Assembly: GCF_034355335.1 (NCBI RefSeq)
Contig: NZ_CP136422.1
Span: forward strand, 4,684,501 to 4,748,500
Direction of reading: 5' to 3'
Origin: Blautia coccoides
Lineage (GTDB): Bacteria; Bacillota; Clostridia; Lachnospirales; Lachnospiraceae
Length of the DNA: 64,000 nucleotides
The notes beneath the pieces are model-generated. The model ran no database searches and had not been told where the DNA came from. It worked only from the letters and a program-made list of their open reading frames with translations. Positions 8,458 through 16,445 of the stretch are shown piece by piece (the first letter of the stretch is position 1; every line of letters begins with the position of its first letter). Both the position numbers and the translations under genes were made by a program.

Positions 8458-8466
8458 TGCTATAAT
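8458..8466 (+). promoter_or_regulatory. Extended -10 promoter of the GNAT gene
   Basis: TGCTATAAT is an extended -10 (TGn-TATAAT) about 50 nt upstream of the GNAT start. No good -35 is visible, which is usual for this promoter type. Confidence 0.5.
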
Positions 8467-8516
8467 TTTGTTACTATTTCGTTCTGTAACTGCAGATCAC
8501 AGAAAAGGAGGACCTC

Positions 8517-9206
8517 ATGCAGATTTCTAATACCTCAGACAGCCCATATGAGGGCAGCTACAATACTGCCATTGCCCGGACCGCTGTCAGTCCCCTAAAA
8601 AACCATGATCTCCCTTCTACAGAAAACACGCCTGCATTGGAAACCCAACGGCTTATTCTCAGAAGATTTACCCCTGATGATGCCCCGGCACTTTTCCGTA
8701 TCCTCAGCGACAAGGAGGTAAACACATTTCTCCCCATGTTCCCGCCAAGAACGCAGGAGGAAGCCGAAGAATATCTGCAGAAGCAATATCTGGACACCTA
8801 CCGACAACCGTCGGGATACCGGTATGCTGTCTGCTTAAAAACAGATAACGTTCCAATCGGATATGTCAATGTAAGCAGTGATGACAGTCATGATTTCGGC
8901 TATGGACTGCGAAAGGATTTCTGGCATAAAGGGATCATAACAGAAGCCAGCCTCGCTGTGGTGGAAAAGCTGAAGGCTTCCGGCCTACCTTTCATCACTG
9001 CCACCCACGATGTGAATAATCCCAGAAGCGGGGAGGTCATGAAAAAAATCGGCATGACTTATCAGTATTCCTACGAGGAGCAGTGGCAGCCCAAGGATTT
9101 TCCTGTAACCTTCCGCATGTATCAGCTTAATTTTGACGGGCAGAAGGACCGTGTCTTTAAAATATACTGGGAACAGTATCCTGTCCATTTTATAGAAGCT
9201 TTATAA
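8517..9206 (+). CDS. GNAT acetyltransferase, RimJ/RimL type
   Basis: A 229-aa protein with a GNAT domain from about residue 42: the LETQRLILRRFTPDDA start typical of RimJ/RimL-like enzymes, and the GYGLRKDFWHKGIITEA acetyl-CoA segment (a variant of the usual Q/RxxGxG/A loop). It transfers an acetyl group from acetyl-CoA to an amine, perhaps a protein N-terminus or small molecule. AGGAGG lies 5 nt before the ATG. The first ~40 residues are not family sequence and look disordered. The substrate is unknown. Confidence 0.82.
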   Translation: MQISNTSDSPYEGSYNTAIARTAVSPLKNHDLPSTENTPALETQRLILRRFTPDDAPALFRILSDKEVNTFLPMFPPRTQEEAEEYLQKQYLDTYRQPSGYRYAVCLKTDNVPIGYVNVSSDDSHDFGYGLRKDFWHKGIITEASLAVVEKLKASGLPFITATHDVNNPRSGEVMKKIGMTYQYSYEEQWQPKDFPVTFRMYQLNFDGQKDRVFKIYWEQYPVHFIEAL

Positions 9207-9254
9207 CGATTCTGTCAGCAAAAAAGTAACAGGATTTCACTTAGGAGTGATCAA

Positions 9255-10121
9255 ATGTTTATCCAATACAATAATCTGGATATTAACTTTACCATAGGCA
9301 GCACCCAATTCCGTACACTCAATATCGCATATGAAGACCTGCACCGCATCATTCCCAGCCACAGCCATGGGGATAACAGTTATGAGATCCACTATGTAGC
9401 CTCCGGCTGCGGATACATAAAGGTAGGGGAAAAGACATACGAGATCACCCCTAACACCCTTTATATGGCAGGCCCCCATGTAGCCCACGCCCAGATATCC
9501 GTCCAGGGCAATCCCATGGCAGACTACTGCATTTATTTAAGAGTACGCCGCACTTCTTCCGGAGATAAAAAAACGGACGGACTGGACCATCTGTTCACAG
9601 AAAAAACGTTCTGGATCGGACAGGACAACTGCCAGATCCATAACACGATGGAGCAGCTTTTCCAGGAACTGAAAGAACAGAAAACAGGCTATACGGTCTG
9701 CGTGGAAACGCTCCTGCGGCAGCTTATCGTACAGATGATACGGAATTATCAGGGGGGAGCAAAAGCCCTTCATCATTTCAGTCCCGCAACACCGGCTGAG
9801 GCCCAGGACTTTATCATAGAGGAATCTTTTCTGTATGACTACCCTGTCCTCACACTGGAACAACTTTCCGGGAGACTTGGACTTGGGTGCAGACAGACCG
9901 AGCGGCTTATGCAGGACATATACGGCAAAACATTTCTGCAAAAAAAAGGAGATGCCCGCATGTCGGCTGCCTCTATTCTGCTCACCTATTCAGACCGCAG
10001 CATATCCTCCATTGCGGAGGAGCTGGGGTACTCATCTGTGGAGCATTTCTCCGCAGCCTTCCGAAAATACTATAATAAAAGTGCCCGCCAGTACCGGAAG
10101 GAAACCCGGGAAAGTACCTGA
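9255..10121 (+). CDS. AraC-family transcriptional regulator
   Basis: A 288-aa protein. Residues ~1-110 form a cupin-like sensing domain (HSHGDNSYEIHYVASGCG). Residues ~190-285 hold two helix-turn-helix units; the second, SISSIAEELGYSSVEHFSAAF with YYNKSARQYR, is the AraC signature. AGGAG precedes the start. The convergent DMT transporter and the upstream GNAT gene are possible targets. No sugar operon is attached, so the inducer is unknown. Confidence 0.88.
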   Translation: MFIQYNNLDINFTIGSTQFRTLNIAYEDLHRIIPSHSHGDNSYEIHYVASGCGYIKVGEKTYEITPNTLYMAGPHVAHAQISVQGNPMADYCIYLRVRRTSSGDKKTDGLDHLFTEKTFWIGQDNCQIHNTMEQLFQELKEQKTGYTVCVETLLRQLIVQMIRNYQGGAKALHHFSPATPAEAQDFIIEESFLYDYPVLTLEQLSGRLGLGCRQTERLMQDIYGKTFLQKKGDARMSAASILLTYSDRSISSIAEELGYSSVEHFSAAFRKYYNKSARQYRKETREST

Positions 10122-10142
10122 ACTTATGTTTCGGCAGTCACA

Positions 10143-10191
10143 ACAGGCACATCTGCATACAGCATATTTTGCCGCACGCAGATGTGCCTGT
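10143..10191. terminator. Long inverted repeat between convergent genes
   Basis: A perfect 14-bp inverted repeat ACAGGCACATCTGC/GCAGATGTGCCTGT with a 21-nt loop. It has no T-run on either side, so it may be a transcript end or processing hairpin, not a textbook terminator. Confidence 0.5.
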
Positions 10192-10222
10192 ATCGTCTCA
10201 AGGGTTAACTTCCCCTGCAAAT

Positions 10223-11185
10223 TCAATTGACAGATGTATTCACTTCCCTCTTCTCCGCCTTCTGGTAATTCAGTAGTAGGATACCGGTACATACCAGCAA
10301 AAGTGCTGTCACGATCTTCCATCCCTCCGCCTGATTCTGCTCGTGCAGAAAAACCGAAGATAAAACCACCCCAAACACAGGATTGGTAAATCCAAAAATG
10401 GCAATTCTGGATACCGGATGATACTTCAGCAAAATACCCCAGACTGAAAATGCCACTGAGGAAATAAGTGCCAGATATATCAGCATGGCCACCCCCTTTG
10501 GGGAAACGGTATGGATACGCCCGCCCAGCAAGAAGCCACAGACCATCATGACAAGACCACCTATCATAAACTGATATCCGCTCAATACCACAGGGTCCTC
10601 ATCACGTGAATATATTTTGAGAAGGCTGGACGCGAAAGCATAGGCAGTCACGGATACCATAAGAAATCCTTCGCCATTTATTTTCATGCCTGCTCCCATG
10701 CCGCTGCCGTTCAGGTTCACCAGCACCACTCCGGCGAAGCCTACAATACACGCGGCGATCTTCCGGCCGGTCAGTTTCTCCTGACGGAAGACAAGACTTG
10801 CAACCAATATACTTAAAAAGGTATTGGATGCCGTTATAATGGAGCCTTTCACACCTGTCGTATGAGCCAGCCCCAAATAGAAAAACACATATTGTAAAAT
10901 CGTCTGAAACATGGAGAGCTTCACAATATTTCCCCATGACTTTCTCTTTGGTATCAGTACCTTTCTCTGAAGGATACTTCCAAACCCCACAGCCAGCAGT
11001 CCTGCCAGGGCAAAGCGCATGCCTGCAAATAAAATCTGGGAAGCCGGGCTGTCTCCGGGTATCTCAAAAAGTCTGTATCCGATCTTTATACTTGGAAAAG
11101 CGCTGCCCCAGAGTGCATTACATAAGACAGCAAGTCCGCAGACCACCCAGACTCTTTCCAGCATTGGTTTTTTATATGTATTCAT
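10223..11185 (-). CDS. DMT-superfamily (EamA) transporter
   Basis: A 320-aa protein with about ten membrane helices in two EamA repeats (ALWGSAFPSIKIGY at the N-terminus; KYHPVSRIAIFGFTNPVFGV in the second half). Family members usually export metabolites such as amino acids. Its ATG overlaps the stop of the small gene upstream (ATGA), which indicates translational coupling. The substrate is unknown. Confidence 0.85.
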   Translation of the reverse strand: MNTYKKPMLERVWVVCGLAVLCNALWGSAFPSIKIGYRLFEIPGDSPASQILFAGMRFALAGLLAVGFGSILQRKVLIPKRKSWGNIVKLSMFQTILQYVFFYLGLAHTTGVKGSIITASNTFLSILVASLVFRQEKLTGRKIAACIVGFAGVVLVNLNGSGMGAGMKINGEGFLMVSVTAYAFASSLLKIYSRDEDPVVLSGYQFMIGGLVMMVCGFLLGGRIHTVSPKGVAMLIYLALISSVAFSVWGILLKYHPVSRIAIFGFTNPVFGVVLSSVFLHEQNQAEGWKIVTALLLVCTGILLLNYQKAEKREVNTSVN

Positions 11186-11400
11186 TTCTCCGTGCTCTCC
11201 TCTTCAGAAACACGGTAATCCTTCAAAATCCCATCCGCGAATTCTTCCTTCACATGAAACTCTTCTATAAGACATTCTTTGACCAGTTCTCTGGCTGCCT
11301 TTAACTGTCTGCAAGTCTCCAGCATTGCAGGTATTATGCTCTCCAGCCTTTTCTCCTCTTCAAGCTCCCGGCTGCTTTCCTGTTCATCACGCGCCTGCAT
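11182..11400 (-). CDS. Small helical protein, 72 aa, resembling an Rpn-family C-terminal tail
   Basis: The start at 11400 is chosen because GAGGAGG lies just upstream; an in-frame ATG at 11427 has no such site. The product is strongly charged and helical (ESIIPAMLETCRQLKAA, then VKECLIEEFHVKEEFADGIL). This resembles the C-terminal segment that many Lachnospiraceae Rpn (PD-(D/E)XK) proteins carry, without the nuclease domain. That likeness is from memory. It overlaps the DMT transporter start by 4 nt and is probably co-expressed with it. Confidence 0.55.
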   Translation of the reverse strand: MQARDEQESSRELEEEKRLESIIPAMLETCRQLKAARELVKECLIEEFHVKEEFADGILKDYRVSEEESTEK

Positions 11401-11680
11401 AGTTCCTCCTCGCTTTCCTCCGTACATAAAAGACTATTTCCCCGGCACATACCAAACCGGAAAAATTTACAAGATATATTATTCAGTATAGAGGATATTG
11501 CCTCATTTGGCAAATAAAATATTTTTTAATGCACAGATGCGGTTTTTGCAGTCCGTGTACATGCTTTTGCTGCTATGAAGCCGAAAAACTGAATAGTAAC
11601 CAGATACAGAGTCTATGCTTTGAACAGCAGCAAAGGGCGCCCTCCCAAACGGAGCACACCCTGTCTGCCGGCTGTAAACT
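11401..11680. other. Gene-free stretch between the apiose-type operon and the DMT operon
   Basis: About 280 bp with no ORF carrying a ribosome-binding site. It must hold the end of the kinase transcript and the promoter of the DMT operon. I see no strong terminator hairpin with a T-run and no clear -35/-10 pair. Confidence 0.5.
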
Positions 11681-13153
11681 TTATTTTTTAAGAACCATAT
11701 CCACCGCGTTTTTCCAACCGGTATACTTTTTATCCACAAGACTGTTCTCCATCCGGGGGGTAAAGGAGGTTCTCTTTATCTTCACAAAAAGCTCCTCTTT
11801 CTCATAGATGCCAAGACCGATCCCTGCCGCATAAGCCGCTCCGATCCCTGACAGTTCTTCCGCTTCGGGCACCTGCACCGGTATACCTGCCATATCACTT
11901 TGAAACTGCATGAGATAAGAGTTTTTTGTAGGGCCGCCGTCTGCCCGGAGTTCCCGGATAGGTATTCCCGCGTCCTCCTCCATTGCCTTTAATATGTCAG
12001 TGATCTGGTATGCGATACAGTCAAGTCCTGCACGCACCATCTCCGCTTTCCGGGTAGTCCTGGTGATCCCGCAGAGAATTCCTGTGGCAGTGCTGTCCCA
12101 ATACGGAGCACCGAGGCCGGTAAACGCCGGGACAAAATATGTCCTGTCCTCCGGCGCCGCTTCTCTTGCCAGGCGCTCTGTCTCCGCCGCGGAGGCGATC
12201 ATCTGAAGATCATTCTGCAGCCAGCTGATCACAGCTCCGGTATAGTTGATATTTCCCTCCAGCACGTAATTGACCTGCCCGTCCATTCCCCAGGCCAGGG
12301 AAGAAACCACGCCGTGGCTGCTGAATACCGGCGTATTTCCCACATTCATCATCACAGAGGAACCGGTGCCGTAAGTGGCTTTCACCATTCCCGGCTCCAG
12401 GCATCCCTGCCCAAAAAGGGCGCCGTGTGAATCCCCCAGCACCCCATGGATGGGAACCGGTTTATCCAGGAATCCTTCAAAATCCGTCTCTCCATAATAG
12501 CCGTTGGAATCTGTCACACAGGGCAGATTCTCAGGCGGAATCCCAAAAACATGACAGATATCTTCGTCCCAGGCAAGTGTCCTGATGTTAAAAAGCTGGG
12601 TTCTTGACGCGTTGGAATAATCTGTCTGATATGACCTATTACCGGTAAGCCGGTATACTAGAAAACTGTCCATGGTTCCGTAACACAGCCTTCCCTGCTC
12701 TGCCATTTCCCGGGCATCCTCCACGTTTTCCAGTATCCAGGCAATCTTTGCCGCTGAAAAATAAGGGGAGAGCTTAAGTCCTGTCCTTTCCCTGATCATC
12801 TCTGCACTGTCTGCGATTCTTTCACAGATTTCTTCGCCTCTGGCGCACTGCCAGACAACAGCATGATATACAGGCCTGCCCTCTCTATCCCAGGCAAGGG
12901 CAGTCTCCCTCTGATTGCTGATACCTATACCCGCTATCAGGTTTTTATCGATACCGGCTTTCTCCACCACGTTTTTTACCGACTGTACAGTATTTTTGTA
13001 TATCTCCTCCGGGTCATGCTCCACCCATCCCCTGCTGTCGATCATCTGTCTGTGGGGCAAATCCGCACGGGCAAGCAAGGCTCCCCCACAGTCAAAAAGC
13101 AGTGCTTTTGTCCCCTGTGTGCTCTGGTCGATTCCAAGTATATATCTGTCCAT
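11681..13153 (-). CDS. FGGY-family sugar kinase (candidate D-apulose kinase)
   Basis: A 490-aa FGGY kinase. The N-terminal ATPase fold has LGIDQSTQGTKALLFD, and the C-terminal domain has the catalytic Asp in RADGGPTKNSYLMQ and the AEELSGIGAAYAAGIG signature. It phosphorylates a sugar or polyol with ATP in the cytoplasm. Overall it resembles glycerol kinase, but it sits in an operon one base after a split transketolase and after a FucI-like isomerase, so a ketose substrate fits better. With the apiosidase-like gene upstream, D-apulose is the best guess. Xylulose, ribulose or glycerol cannot be excluded. Confidence 0.85.
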   Translation of the reverse strand: MDRYILGIDQSTQGTKALLFDCGGALLARADLPHRQMIDSRGWVEHDPEEIYKNTVQSVKNVVEKAGIDKNLIAGIGISNQRETALAWDREGRPVYHAVVWQCARGEEICERIADSAEMIRERTGLKLSPYFSAAKIAWILENVEDAREMAEQGRLCYGTMDSFLVYRLTGNRSYQTDYSNASRTQLFNIRTLAWDEDICHVFGIPPENLPCVTDSNGYYGETDFEGFLDKPVPIHGVLGDSHGALFGQGCLEPGMVKATYGTGSSVMMNVGNTPVFSSHGVVSSLAWGMDGQVNYVLEGNINYTGAVISWLQNDLQMIASAAETERLAREAAPEDRTYFVPAFTGLGAPYWDSTATGILCGITRTTRKAEMVRAGLDCIAYQITDILKAMEEDAGIPIRELRADGGPTKNSYLMQFQSDMAGIPVQVPEAEELSGIGAAYAAGIGLGIYEKEELFVKIKRTSFTPRMENSLVDKKYTGWKNAVDMVLKK

Positions 13154-13154
13154 A

Positions 13155-14084
13155 TCAGACCAACTCCCCAGCTTTTTTTGCTATCCCTTCCGCATTTAAT
13201 CCATAATGATCAAAAACTTCTTTTGATGTTCCTGTGATCACAGGTGCATCGGGCAGGGACATATTTACAACTGTTTTCGGACATTCACATCCCACCGCCT
13301 GGCTCACCATACTTCCAAGGCCGCCGAACGGTGCGTGTTCTTCTGCTGTTATGACGGCCTTTACACCGGAAGCCATCCAGATCAGGGTATCTTTGTCAAA
13401 AGGCTTAACACAGTACATATCCAGAACCGCTGCACTGATCCCCTCTTTTTTCAGGATCTTTGCTGCATCCTTTGCAGGCTTTACCATCTCGCCGCATGCC
13501 ACGATGAGCACATCTTTTCCCTCTTTCACCACAGTGGCCTTATCCATTTCAAAAGGACAGTTTCCCTCTTCATAGACATCCTCCACCGCATTTCTTCCCA
13601 CCCGGATATAGGCCGGTTTTTCATCCTTTAGCAGGGCTTCTGTCAGGCATTTGGTCTGATTTCTGTCGCTTGGTATGTACACTCTCATATTGGGGACCGC
13701 GGACATGGCGGCGATGTCCTGGGCAGAATGATGGCTCATGCCAAGAGCGCCGTAACTGATGCCGCCGCTGATGCCGATCAGTTTTACATTCGTATTGGAA
13801 TATGCCACATCCACCTTGGCCTGCTCGTAGCTTCTGGTGGACAGGAAGCAGGCAGGGGATACTGCATAAGCCTTCTTTCCGCACTTTGCCAGGCCAGCGG
13901 AAATGCTCACCAGATTTTGTTCCGCAATGCCCACCTCCACAAACTGCTCCGGAAACCCGTCTGCAAACGGTGTCATGGATGCGGACCCGCGGGAGTCACT
14001 GCAAAGCACCACAATGTCCTTGTCTGTCTTAGCTTTCTCCATTAATACCTGGCATATTACCTGCTTATTTGCTGTCTTATTCAT
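13155..14084 (-). CDS. Transketolase C-terminal-type subunit
   Basis: A 309-aa protein holding the pyrimidine-binding and C-terminal domains (QFVEVGIAEQNLVSISAGLAK contains the conserved Glu of TPP enzymes; YGALGMSHHSAQDIAAMSAV). It works with the N-terminal-type subunit next door as a split TPP transketolase. The start at 14084 is used because AAAGGAGG lies upstream and it overlaps the previous stop by only 8 nt; a longer form to 14132 would overlap by 56 nt. Split transketolases of this form serve the main pentose pathway and also dedicated steps such as D-apulose-4-phosphate transketolase (AptAB). Confidence 0.88.
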   Translation of the reverse strand: MNKTANKQVICQVLMEKAKTDKDIVVLCSDSRGSASMTPFADGFPEQFVEVGIAEQNLVSISAGLAKCGKKAYAVSPACFLSTRSYEQAKVDVAYSNTNVKLIGISGGISYGALGMSHHSAQDIAAMSAVPNMRVYIPSDRNQTKCLTEALLKDEKPAYIRVGRNAVEDVYEEGNCPFEMDKATVVKEGKDVLIVACGEMVKPAKDAAKILKKEGISAAVLDMYCVKPFDKDTLIWMASGVKAVITAEEHAPFGGLGSMVSQAVGCECPKTVVNMSLPDAPVITGTSKEVFDHYGLNAEGIAKKAGELV

Positions 14085-14907
14085 GAAGAGCTGCCTCCTT
14101 TCCTGCGGCGAAATCACTGACAATCCGGTCATATTCCTCCCGGGTGGGTACCTTGTGATGCCAGTCTGCCTTGTTTTCCATAACAGGAGAACCGAAGCCT
14201 TTTATGGTGTTCGCTATGATGACGCTCGGCTTTCCCTTTGTCTGTGAAGCCTGGGAAAATGCCTGCAAAAGTTCATCCAAATCGTTTCCGCACACACAGA
14301 TCACATGCCATCCGAAGGAGGAAAATCTCTCTGCCAGATCATCATGTCCCATCACATTTTCCGTACAACCGGAAATCTGCAGTCTGTTTCTGTCCACCAC
14401 TGCACAGAGATTGTCCAGATGATACTGTCTGGCCGCCATAGCTCCCTCCCATACAGAACCTTCGGCCAGTTCACCGTCTCCCATAACCGTATAGACTCTG
14501 TATTGTTTTCTGTTCATCTTTGCCGCCAGAGCCATTCCCACGCATACGGGAAGTCCATGTCCAAGAGAACCTGAATTCATTTCAATCCCCGGTAGTTTGT
14601 TGTTCGGATGTCCAATATAAGGGGAACCGAACTTTGAAAACTTTTCTTTTACATCCTCCAGGTCAAGGAAACCTTTTGCGCACAGCACTGCATAATAGGC
14701 TTCCATGGAATGTCCTTTGCTGAGGACAAAACGGTCCCTGTCCGGATCATCTGCTTTGTCAGGAGAAACATTCATGACACGGAAATACAGCGCTGTCAGG
14801 ATCTCCATGACGCTCATATCGCCTCCGATATGGCCTCCCTTTCCGGCCATAATAATGTCAACTGTATCTTTACGAAGATCAAACACTTTCGCTTTCAGAT
14901 TTTCCAT
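14077..14907 (-). CDS. Transketolase N-terminal-type (TPP-binding) subunit
   Basis: A 276-aa TPP-binding domain protein. It has KGHSMEAYYAVL, GSLGHGLPVCVGMALAAK and the TPP motif beginning GDGELAEGSVWEG. ATG at 14907 is preceded by AGGTGA at good spacing, and the FucI-like gene stops one base before it; an in-frame GTG at 14916 is the alternative. With the next gene it forms a two-subunit transketolase moving a two-carbon ketol unit between sugar phosphates. Its position between isomerase and kinase suggests a dedicated catabolic role. Confidence 0.9.
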   Translation of the reverse strand: MENLKAKVFDLRKDTVDIIMAGKGGHIGGDMSVMEILTALYFRVMNVSPDKADDPDRDRFVLSKGHSMEAYYAVLCAKGFLDLEDVKEKFSKFGSPYIGHPNNKLPGIEMNSGSLGHGLPVCVGMALAAKMNRKQYRVYTVMGDGELAEGSVWEGAMAARQYHLDNLCAVVDRNRLQISGCTENVMGHDDLAERFSSFGWHVICVCGNDLDELLQAFSQASQTKGKPSVIIANTIKGFGSPVMENKADWHHKVPTREEYDRIVSDFAAGKEAALHE

Positions 14908-14908
14908 C

Positions 14909-16315
14909 TCATTCACCTCTCAAATATGCCTTAACCTGTTCCTCAATGGGATCATACAAATCCGGTTTTACACCTATATACTTACATGCCTCGTAGAGCA
15001 CCGGCACCACATCCTTGTGGATTCCCACACAGTGATGGATATATGGCCCCTCCACCAGTTTCGCCTCCAGACGCTTCAAATTTTCCACCTCAACCCAGAC
15101 ATAGGTCCCTTTTGTATATGGTCCTTCCACCCCTTTTGCATGTCCCAGAAGCAGGGAGTATTCTCCATTGTCCCCGTCAAAACGGCACAGTGTCATATCC
15201 CCGTGTTTTGCCTCCGCTTCCACAGCGCCGGGATGATCAAATGCCAGAGGATAGCCAATCGTCGGTTTCTCCTTTGCCACGGAGACAGGCCATGGACCGC
15301 AGTGCTGTAAAAGTTCTCCGTTTTCATTGTCCGGATGTCTCACAGTCCAGTCCGCAAAGAAGGTTCTGGCCTCATCCATACCTGCCGCCTCCGCGAGAAG
15401 TGCTGTTATGGCACCGTGGATGTCTGTCTCGCACACCACAGGGATCCCTTCCTCATTCAGCAGGGAATTGGCCGCACAGGGCATGATCCCGATTTCCCCC
15501 TGAAGTGCGTTCCAACACTGGATCGCTATGGCACTGCATCCGTATTTCTCAGCCAGATTCTTCATGGCCGCCTTCAGGGCAGCCACATTTTCCAGTTCAT
15601 TTTCCTTTATTTTAATACACATATTGTCGTGGCAGTATGTCATTATCTTTGCTACTTCAGTGCCCTCTTCCTTCACTCTTTTCATCTCACTTGTCAGTTC
15701 CGGGATCGGTATGGGAGAGAGCTGTATATGAAACCTCTCAAGAAGTTCTCCCTCATTGCACATGGTACTCCAGAAGTCAAACGGGCGGGGGCCTATCTGC
15801 AGAATTCTTATTCCTCTGAACACCTTCACCACATTGCACACTGCCAAAAAATCCCTGATTCCCCTCTCAAATTCCGGGTCCTCCAGGCGGCAGTTTGTCA
15901 TATAGGTAAAAGGTACCCCGAATCGTCTTAAGACCTTGCCCGTCGCAAAAAGTCCGCACTGGCTGTCGCGGAGACGGACACCATTTTCATCGGGACGCTC
16001 ATCTCTCGGTCCCCATAAAAGGACCGGAACATTCAGCTCTTTCGCCAGTCTGGCAACTTCATATTCTGTTCCGAAATTGCCGTGTGGGAAGAAAAGTCCG
16101 TCCACTTTCTCAGCTTTGAATTTCTCTGCGATTTTTATTCTGTCCGCTTCCCTGTACAGAAGGCCTTCTTCATTGATGTCCTTAATATCTGCAAAATCCA
16201 CATCCAGCTCACGCAGTCTTTCTCTTGTCAGATCCGCATATTTTACAGCATCCGGAGCACTGAAAATACTCCTTCGTGTTGGGGCAAACCCTAATTTTAT
16301 TTTTTTCAATGTCAT
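14909..16315 (-). CDS. L-fucose/arabinose isomerase-like protein (candidate D-apiose isomerase)
   Basis: A 468-aa protein of the FucI/AraA-like fold, which has a Rossmann-like N-terminal part (VDGLFFPHGNFGTEYEVARLAKEL), a central domain (CWNALQGEIGIMPCAANSLL and VVCETDIHGAITALL) and a C-terminal barrel. The conserved Glu and Asp of VCETDIHG would bind the metal. Such enzymes interconvert aldoses and ketoses. The start at 16315 (MTLKKIKLGF) is preceded by AGGG; the in-frame ATG 48 nt upstream has no SD. First of four tightly packed genes. The aldose is inferred from context to be D-apiose; fucose or another sugar remains possible. Confidence 0.82.
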   Translation of the reverse strand: MTLKKIKLGFAPTRRSIFSAPDAVKYADLTRERLRELDVDFADIKDINEEGLLYREADRIKIAEKFKAEKVDGLFFPHGNFGTEYEVARLAKELNVPVLLWGPRDERPDENGVRLRDSQCGLFATGKVLRRFGVPFTYMTNCRLEDPEFERGIRDFLAVCNVVKVFRGIRILQIGPRPFDFWSTMCNEGELLERFHIQLSPIPIPELTSEMKRVKEEGTEVAKIMTYCHDNMCIKIKENELENVAALKAAMKNLAEKYGCSAIAIQCWNALQGEIGIMPCAANSLLNEEGIPVVCETDIHGAITALLAEAAGMDEARTFFADWTVRHPDNENGELLQHCGPWPVSVAKEKPTIGYPLAFDHPGAVEAEAKHGDMTLCRFDGDNGEYSLLLGHAKGVEGPYTKGTYVWVEVENLKRLEAKLVEGPYIHHCVGIHKDVVPVLYEACKYIGVKPDLYDPIEEQVKAYLRGE

Positions 16316-16388
16316 ACACCCTGCTTTCTCTACAAATAAATATCGTAACTGTTCAGTGCCCATACAGTTGCGAGTAAAAGTCCATACA

Positions 16389-16445
16389 GAATCACCTTTA
16401 ACAATGTGATTCTTGCTCAGTTGTTAAACACTCTTGTGATCACAA
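16389..16445. promoter_or_regulatory. Nested palindromes upstream of the isomerase gene
   Basis: Three inverted repeats sit within 57 bp. They are GAATCAC/GTGATTC (16389-16395 and 16406-16412), TTTAACAA/TTGTTAAA (16397-16404 and 16421-16428), and the perfect 12-bp palindrome TTGTGATCACAA (16434-16445), which overlaps the stop codon of the preceding gene. The first two overlap and are mutually exclusive as RNA hairpins. They could be an operator for an internal promoter or an RNA switch; no T-run follows. Confidence 0.4.

Noticed and set aside
11681..13153. Naming the FGGY kinase glpK
   Set aside because: Sequence is glycerol-kinase-like, but the operon holds isomerase and transketolase genes and no glycerol facilitator or dehydrogenase.
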